Source: Lentisphaerae bacterium RIFOXYA12_64_32 | GTDB lineage: Bacteria; Verrucomicrobiota; Lentisphaeria; Oligosphaerales; YB12-FULL-65-16 | DNA: 56,324 bases | Direction of reading: 5' to 3' | NCBI GenBank assembly: GCA_001803235.1 | Contig: MHBL01000142.1 | Coordinates: 1 to 56,324, forward strand | Part shown: positions 51,848-56,324 of the stretch, piece after piece | Numbering within the stretch: position 1 is the stretch's first letter | How the letters are laid out: each line of letters opens with the position of its first letter | The notes under the pieces: generated by a model | Database searches by the model: none | What the model saw: the letters and a program-made list of their open reading frames with translations, nothing else | What the model was told of the DNA's origin: nothing | Translations under genes and position numbers: made by a program

Positions 51848-52725
51848 ATGTAGCCCTCGCGGCGCAACGTCTCCAGCCCGCCACCGTCCTCTTTGTCCTG
51901 ATCGCGCCCCGAGCGCTCGGCCACGTTCTTGAGTTTGCCCGTTCGCAACTCGGCGATGATCTCCGCAATGTTGCGCGCCTTTGAATCGATCGGCTTCGTG
52001 CACGGGTAGCAACCCAGGGAGCGGTAGCGCGTGCCGTTGCCCTGGTCGAAGTACAAGGACACGACCGGGATGTTCTCGCGCTCGATGTATTCCCAGATGT
52101 TGAGCTCCGTCCAGTCGAGCAGCGGATGTATGCGCACGTGCGTGCCGGGCGCAAAATCCGTCTTGAACTGGTTCCACAACTCGGGCGGCTGGTCGCCAAT
52201 GTCCCACTCACTGTCCTTGTCGCGGGGCGAGAAGTAGCGCTCCTTGGAGCGGCTGCCTTCCTCGTCGGCGCGAACACCCACGATGACCCCGGTGAAAGGC
52301 TCGGGTTTGCTGTCCACGACGTACTCACCACTCGCATGATCGAGCCGGAGCCGAGGCCAGTCGCCGGACAATGTGTGCTTCAGCGCTTCGCTCTTCAGCC
52401 GACGGCAGCACTGGATGCGCGTCAGGTTCCCGTCGGGAAACGTCTGCTTGTCCCGCAGCGCCTCCACGTTCTGGCCGACGATCATGTTCACGTGCCACTC
52501 CATGGCCAGCCGATCCCGGTACGCAATCATCTCCGGGATCTTGAACCGGGTGTCGACGTGAACCAGAGGGAACGGCACGTGCCCGAAGAACGCCTTGCGG
52601 GTCAACCACAACAGTACGGTGCTGTCCTTGCCGATAGACCAGAGCATGGCAAGGTCCTTGAAATCGCGATAGGCCTCGCGCAGGATCCGAACACCCTGCG
52701 CTTCCAGGCGGTCAAGATGATTCAT
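51844..52725 (-). CDS. cysD: Sulfate adenylyltransferase subunit 2
   Basis: CysD is the catalytic PP-loop subunit of ATP sulfurylase and works with CysN to form APS. The 293-residue protein has the PP-loop Ser-Ile-Gly-Lys-Asp-Ser-Thr-Val near residue 32, Phe-Pro-Leu-Val-His-Val-Asp-Thr near 56, Arg-Ala-Asp-Glu-Glu-Gly-Ser-Arg near 157, and the C-terminal Arg-Tyr-Arg-Ser-Leu-Gly-Cys and Glu-Arg-Ser-Gly-Arg motifs of the family. GGAGGAAGC lies about 8 nt before the ATG at 52725; the frame extending to 53169 overlaps cysH and is not used. It follows cysH by 50 nt and overlaps the DUF2061 gene. Together these form a sulfate-to-sulfite operon. Confidence 0.96.
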   Translation of the reverse strand: MNHLDRLEAQGVRILREAYRDFKDLAMLWSIGKDSTVLLWLTRKAFFGHVPFPLVHVDTRFKIPEMIAYRDRLAMEWHVNMIVGQNVEALRDKQTFPDGNLTRIQCCRRLKSEALKHTLSGDWPRLRLDHASGEYVVDSKPEPFTGVIVGVRADEEGSRSKERYFSPRDKDSEWDIGDQPPELWNQFKTDFAPGTHVRIHPLLDWTELNIWEYIERENIPVVSLYFDQGNGTRYRSLGCYPCTKPIDSKARNIAEIIAELRTGKLKNVAERSGRDQDKEDGGGLETLRREGYM

Positions 52726-52775
52726 CGACTCTGCTTCCTCCGTCGAGAGCGCCACGTCACACGTTCCACGCCCCG

Positions 52776-53555
52776 CTAACCACTCACGCACGCGGACCGC
52801 GCCGCCGAGGCGGCGGCATGCGCGTGCAGTCCGCACTCTTTCTTCTCGGGCGTCTCCCACGACCAGCGCCCGGCTCGCACGTCCTCCCCCGGTGCCACGG
52901 CCCGTGTGCAACACGCGCAACCGATGCTCGGATAGCCCCGCTCGTGCAGAGGATTGCACGGGACCTGGTGCGTACGCACAAACGACCATACCGCCGCATC
53001 CGTCCAGCCGGCGAGTGGACTGATCTTGAACAAACCATTGGCCGCGTCCCACTCCACAACCTGTAGCGAAGAGCGGGTCATACTCTGATCGGCGCGGAGC
53101 CCGCAGATCCAGGCCGCTTTGCCGGCCAAGGCGCGACGCAGCGGGTGGATCTTGCGCACTTCGCAGCACAACCGCCGCAACGCGACGCTCTTGCGGAACA
53201 GGTTGGGCCCATGCTCCGCCACCAGCGCCTCCACCTCGGCGGCATCCGGACAGAAGACCTGCAGGCGGATGCCGTAACGCTCCTCGGTCTGCGCCATCAG
53301 ATCGTAGCTCTCGGCAAACAGCCGTCCGGTATCAAGCGTGAACACCGGGATCTGCAGCTTGACCGTCGCGATCATGTGCACGAGCACCTGGTCCTCGGCG
53401 CCCAACGAGGAACCAAACACAACACGGTCGCCGAACGTCTGTGCCGCCCAGGCCAGCACCGCCTCCGGCGCTGAACCGGCCAGTTCCCGCTGCCAGGCGG
53501 CCGCCTTTTCCGGGCCAGGCCGCCCGCTCTCAACGCTTGTCGCTGCCGTCGCCAT
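52776..53555 (-). CDS. cysH: Assimilatory APS reductase
   Basis: This 259-residue enzyme reduces APS to sulfite. The [4Fe-4S] ligands Cys130-Cys131 and Cys213-x2-Cys216 are present, which marks an APS reductase and not a PAPS reductase. The catalytic cysteine is Cys241 in Lys-Lys-Glu-Cys-Gly-Leu-His. Ser-Ser-Leu-Gly-Ala-Glu-Asp (PP-loop-like) and Leu-Asp-Thr-Gly-Arg-Leu-Phe are typical. Because it uses APS, no APS kinase is needed. GGAGGT lies 7 nt before the ATG at 53555; an ATG ten codons upstream lacks such a site. The tail after the Glu-Cys-Gly-Leu-His motif is extended by about 15 Ala-rich residues. The reductant is presumably thioredoxin. It lies between cysK and cysD in the sulfur locus. 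Confidence 0.94.
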   Translation of the reverse strand: MATAATSVESGRPGPEKAAAWQRELAGSAPEAVLAWAAQTFGDRVVFGSSLGAEDQVLVHMIATVKLQIPVFTLDTGRLFAESYDLMAQTEERYGIRLQVFCPDAAEVEALVAEHGPNLFRKSVALRRLCCEVRKIHPLRRALAGKAAWICGLRADQSMTRSSLQVVEWDAANGLFKISPLAGWTDAAVWSFVRTHQVPCNPLHERGYPSIGCACCTRAVAPGEDVRAGRWSWETPEKKECGLHAHAAASAARSACVSG

Positions 53556-53619
53556 GTCACGCACCTCCGAACACCCACACGGCAAGCGGACGCGGAGGCC
53601 CGCGCCCTATGCCCCCTCG

Positions 53620-53828
53620 ACACCCGACACCCGACACCCGACACCCGACACCCGACACCCGCTCCACGCCCCATGCTCCACGCCCCACGACACTCCACGC
53701 CCCACTGCACGCTCTCCACGCCCCACTGCACGCTCTCCACGCCCCACTGCACGCTCTCCACGCCCCACGACACTCCACGCCCCACGACACTCCACGCCCC
53801 ACGACACGCCACGCCCCATGCTCCACGC
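53620..53828. repeat. Heptanucleotide tandem array and compound minisatellite
   Basis: Six perfect copies of ACACCCG occupy 53620-53661. They are followed to about 53828 by units built on CTCCACGCCCCA: three copies of a 21-bp form with ACTGCACGCT and four copies of a 17-bp form with CGACA. The array fills the spacer between cysK copy 2 and cysH and holds no gene. Open frames across it are artefacts of the repeat. Confidence 0.9.
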
Positions 53829-53833
53829 CCCAC

Positions 53834-54793
53834 TCAGCCGCCGATGCCCTCGAACAGGACGGTGGACAGGTACCGTTCCGCGGCATCCGGGAGTATCACC
53901 ACGATGACCTTGCCAGCAAACTCGTCCAGGCATGCCAACCGCAGGGCAGCCACCACGGCCGCGCCGCTGGAAATACCGCACAGAATGCCTTCCTCCAGCG
54001 CCAGGCGCCGCGCCAGTTCGACGGCCTCCGCGCCGTTGACCTGTTCGACCCGGTCCACGACCGACAGATCGAGCGTGTCGGGGATGAACCCCGCCCCGAT
54101 GCCCTGGATCTTGTGCGGACCCGGTTTAAGTTCCTGGCCAGCCAGCTTCTGCGTGATCACCGGGCTTTCCTGCGGCTCCACCGCCACTGACGTGATCGCT
54201 TTTCCCTTGACCCGCTTGAGGTACCGTGACACACCAGTGATCGTACCGCCCGTGCCCACACCCGCCACCACCACGTCAACCGCCCCAGCCGTGTCATTCC
54301 AGATCTCCGGGCCGGTGGTGGTCTCGTGAATGGCCGGGTTGGCCGGGTTGCGAAACTGCTGCGGCAGGAACCAGTGGACAGGGTCAGACGCTGCGATCTC
54401 CTCGGCCCGCCGGACGGCGCCTTTCATGCCTTCTCCGCCCGGCGTGAGAATCAGGCTTGCCCCCAGCGCGGACAAGACACGCCGCCGCTCGATACTCATC
54501 GTTTCAGGCATGGTGAGCGTCAGCTTGTAGCCTCGCGCCGCAGCGACATACGCCAGGGCGATCCCCGTATTGCCGCTCGTCGGCTCGATGATCTCGACCC
54601 CGGGCTTGAGCACGCCACGCTTCTCCGCATCCCAGATCATTGAGGCCCCAATCCGGCACTTGACCGAATACGAGGGGTTACGCCCTTCGATCTTGGCCAG
54701 AATGATGGCTTTCGCACCCGCGACGACACGATTGAGTTTGACTAGCGGAGTGTTCCCTATTGACTGCGCATTGTCAGCGTAAATTCGGCTCAT
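53834..54793 (-). CDS. cysK: Cysteine synthase (O-acetylserine sulfhydrylase), copy 2
   Basis: This 319-residue PLP enzyme is a paralogue of the cysK gene at 46066-47010 and is highly similar in all motifs: Tyr-Ser-Val-Lys-Cys-Arg-Ile-Gly with the PLP lysine near residue 44, [15 protein letters not shown] and Gly-Ile-Ser-Ser-Gly-Ala-Ala. Both are of the E. coli CysK type. GAGGAG lies about 9 nt before the ATG, within a heptanucleotide-like tract. It follows metY by 69 nt. Having one copy beside metY and cysH and the other coupled to the JAMM protease suggests different sulfur donors or a redundant pair. The C-terminus is followed directly by the tandem array. Confidence 0.94.
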   Translation of the reverse strand: MSRIYADNAQSIGNTPLVKLNRVVAGAKAIILAKIEGRNPSYSVKCRIGASMIWDAEKRGVLKPGVEIIEPTSGNTGIALAYVAAARGYKLTLTMPETMSIERRRVLSALGASLILTPGGEGMKGAVRRAEEIAASDPVHWFLPQQFRNPANPAIHETTTGPEIWNDTAGAVDVVVAGVGTGGTITGVSRYLKRVKGKAITSVAVEPQESPVITQKLAGQELKPGPHKIQGIGAGFIPDTLDLSVVDRVEQVNGAEAVELARRLALEEGILCGISSGAAVVAALRLACLDEFAGKVIVVILPDAAERYLSTVLFEGIGG

Positions 54794-54800
54794 GTTCCGT

Positions 54801-54832
54801 ACTCCTCGTTTACTCCTACTCCCGCTCCTACT
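54801..54832. repeat. Heptanucleotide-type tract (GGAGTA family) before cysK copy 2
   Basis: On the minus strand units such as GTAGGAG, CGGGAGT and AGGAGTA follow one another between metY and cysK copy 2. The tract supplies the GAGGAG used as Shine-Dalgarno sequence by cysK. The 69-nt spacer holds nothing else. Confidence 0.5.
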
Positions 54833-54862
54833 TTCGCTTCCCCTGTGCCGGGCCCACGCAGG

Positions 54863-56122
54863 TCACTCCCCCGCCTGCCGAAGAGCCTGGTCAAAGTCCT
54901 CCAGAATGTCCTCGATCGCCTCGATGCCAACCGAAATGCGAACCAGGTCCGGGGTGATGCCGTTGGCGTGGCGCGCCGTCTCGGCAAAGCTGACGTACTG
55001 CGACGACCAGGGGTGAATTACCAGGGTCTTGCAGTCACCCAGGTTCGCCAAATGGTAGATGAGCTTAACATTCCGGATGAACTCAAAGCAGGCCTTCTCG
55101 CTCGCCAGACCGAAGGTCAGCAGTGCGCCGTAGCCCTTGCCCTCAAACTGGGCCTTGGCCGTCGCGTACGCCGGACTCTGAGGCAGCCCCGGAAAGTTCA
55201 CCCACTTGACGGTAGGGTGCTTCTGCAGGAACTCGGCCACCTTGATCGCATTGCTCTGGTGCCGCTCCATGCGCAGCGCCAGCGTGTCGAGGCCGATCAG
55301 CGTCAGGTACGAATGCATCGGCGCCTGGCTGGTGCCGAAGTTGATGTGAATCTCACGCCACACCTTGTCGATGTACGCCAGCGGACCCTTGCGCTCCTTG
55401 TAGATCTTGAAGTCCGGGTACTTGTCATCCGGCCAATCGAATCGCCCGGCGTCCACGACTACACCGCCCACCGCTGAACCGTGCCCGTTCAGGTACTTGG
55501 TCGTCGAATGCACGACAATGTCGGCGCCGTACTCGAACGGCCGGAACAGGTACGGCGTCGCCAAGGTGTTGTCCACGATCAGCGGGGCATGGTTGGCGTG
55601 CGCCAGGTCGGCAAGCTTGCGGATGTCCGGCACATCCATCTTCGGGTTGCCGATCGTTTCCACAAACAGAAGCTTGGTCTTCGGCGTGACCGCGGCCTTC
55701 CAGGCATTCAGGTCGCTGGTCTCCACGAGCTTGACCTCAATCCCGAACTTCTTGAATACGTTGTTGTAAAGCAGAAAGGTCGACATGAACAACGAATTGC
55801 CGGACACGATCTCGTCCCCGGTACGGCAGATCGCCAGCACCGCATCGGTGATCGCCGCCATGCCGGAACTGGTGACAACGGCATCAAGGCCGCCCTCAAG
55901 CAGGCACAGGCGCTTCTCCAGGGTCTGGTTCGTGGGATTGCGGAGACGCTGATAAATGAAGCCAGGCTTCTTGCCCGCAAAGACTTCCGCCAACTCCTCC
56001 GCCGTGTCAAAACGATGCGAAGCAGTCTGGAAGATCGGCACCTGGGTAGCCGACTTCCACTGCTCCGGGGTCTGCGCCCCGTGAATCACCTGCGTACCGA
56101 ATCTCCACGTGTTCTTGGACAT
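54863..56122 (-). CDS. metY: O-acetylhomoserine sulfhydrylase
   Basis: MetY makes homocysteine from O-acetylhomoserine and a sulfide donor using PLP. The 419-residue protein has the Cys/Met-metabolism fold: Tyr-Gln-Arg-Leu-Arg-Asn-Pro-Thr near residue 56, Ser-Ser-Gly-Met-Ala-Ala-Ile near 85, Val-Asp-Asn-Thr-Leu-Ala-Thr-Pro near 178, the PLP lysine in Val-His-Ser-Thr-Thr-Lys-Tyr-Leu-Asn-Gly-His-Gly near 204, and Val-Arg-Ile-Ser-Val-Gly-Ile-Glu at the end. GGAGGAGTGAAGG lies before the ATG. It is the first gene of the sulfur locus; in Wolinella the same enzyme takes sulfur from a thiocarboxylated carrier, and the carrier, activating enzyme and protease genes lie downstream here. A cystathionine-type enzyme is less likely because of the family-specific motifs. 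Confidence 0.94.
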   Translation of the reverse strand: MSKNTWRFGTQVIHGAQTPEQWKSATQVPIFQTASHRFDTAEELAEVFAGKKPGFIYQRLRNPTNQTLEKRLCLLEGGLDAVVTSSGMAAITDAVLAICRTGDEIVSGNSLFMSTFLLYNNVFKKFGIEVKLVETSDLNAWKAAVTPKTKLLFVETIGNPKMDVPDIRKLADLAHANHAPLIVDNTLATPYLFRPFEYGADIVVHSTTKYLNGHGSAVGGVVVDAGRFDWPDDKYPDFKIYKERKGPLAYIDKVWREIHINFGTSQAPMHSYLTLIGLDTLALRMERHQSNAIKVAEFLQKHPTVKWVNFPGLPQSPAYATAKAQFEGKGYGALLTFGLASEKACFEFIRNVKLIYHLANLGDCKTLVIHPWSSQYVSFAETARHANGITPDLVRISVGIEAIEDILEDFDQALRQAGE

Positions 56123-56324
56123 GTTCCTTCACTCCTCCAGTTTGGACCACTCGTTCGCTCTCGTTCCGAAAAGATGAGTGTTTGGGTGTCGGGTGTCGGG
56201 GGAACCACGAATTCCCTGACTTGGTGCGCCGATCGCTGTCTGTCTCCGTCTTCATGGACCCTTGGTAACTACTCAGGTAGACAGGAGTCAGAATTCAGGA
56301 GTCAGAATGGGGACGCCAGTAGCG
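56123..56324. other. Upstream spacer with heptanucleotide tracts
   Basis: GTGTTTG and GGTGTCG twice (56178-56198), and GACAGGA, GTCAGAA, TTCAGGA, GTCAGAA (56280-56307) are period-7 tracts. No gene, riboswitch or clear promoter is visible, and I see no SAM- or T-box-like structure upstream of metY. The window ends here. Confidence 0.6.

Noticed and set aside
53620..53830. CRISPR-like array
   Set aside because: The units are contiguous without unique spacers, of 7, 17 and 21 bp, so this is a minisatellite.
53338..54190. Several frames across the tandem array between cysK and cysH
   Set aside because: They are open on both strands only because the repeat lacks stop codons; their translations are periodic.
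56123..56324. SAM riboswitch or T-box before metY
   Set aside because: No kink-turn, conserved core or terminator hairpin is visible; the spacer is mostly heptanucleotide repeats.

Overview
The window looks like a chromosomal segment of a GC-rich, Gram-negative-type bacterium. Very large exported proteins built from TSP3-like Asp-rich repeats, InlB-type, PA14, LamG, Calx-beta and RHS modules, together with many dispersed intergenic repeats, resemble Kiritimatiellota, Lentisphaerota or other PVC-type genomes. That placement is inference from style only; no rRNA or marker gene is present. I saw no tRNA, rRNA, CRISPR array, phage or transposase gene.

Region 1 (1-22035, all minus strand) is an exported-protein locus. 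In transcription order it holds a 1532-residue protein with three tandem blocks plus PA14, a HEAT-like membrane-anchored protein, a 2192-residue protein with a long alanine-rich 18-residue repeat, a 2506-residue RHS protein whose C-terminal module looks like a caspase-type His/Cys peptidase, and a small lipoprotein-like protein 2 nt after it. The last two genes and the first two genes are translationally close-coupled. Positions 1-806 hold no convincing gene but carry an inverted-repeat pair.

Region 2 (22460-41168) is mostly housekeeping and metabolism: nadB-ispD, a DUF3857/transglutaminase protein, exonuclease III, a DHH phosphoesterase, a hydroxyacid dehydrogenase, a melibiase-like glycosidase, a nitrilase-family hydrolase, an MFS transporter, ssb, a 71-residue protein overlapping zwf, rubredoxin, a HypE-like AIR-synthase protein and a DUF72 protein. 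Spacers contain a MITE-like element with a target-site duplication, several larger repeats, and heptanucleotide tracts.

Region 3 (41309-56122, all minus strand) is a sulfur locus. Transcription order is metY, cysK, cysH (APS reductase), cysD, a DUF2061 protein, cysN with a degenerate CysC-like tail, a ThiS-like sulfur carrier, a ThiF/MoeB-type activating enzyme, a JAMM protease, a second cysK, a sulfite reductase fused to TusA, then hydE and an SplB-like radical SAM gene. The set matches in parts the protein-thiocarboxylate pathways known from Wolinella (HcyS/HcyD/HcyF/MetY/Sir) and Mycobacterium (CysO/Mec/CysM): sulfate to APS to sulfite to sulfide, loading on a carrier protein, transfer to O-acetylserine or O-acetylhomoserine, and release by the JAMM protease. 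The carrier is unusual because its Gly-Gly-Gly end is not followed by a stop but runs about 104 residues into an intergenic repeat.

The most novel signals are this carrier system, the alanine-rich repeat protein, the RHS/caspase-like locus, and a genome-style spread of heptanucleotide repeats shared between unrelated spacers and even lying in frame inside the RHS gene.
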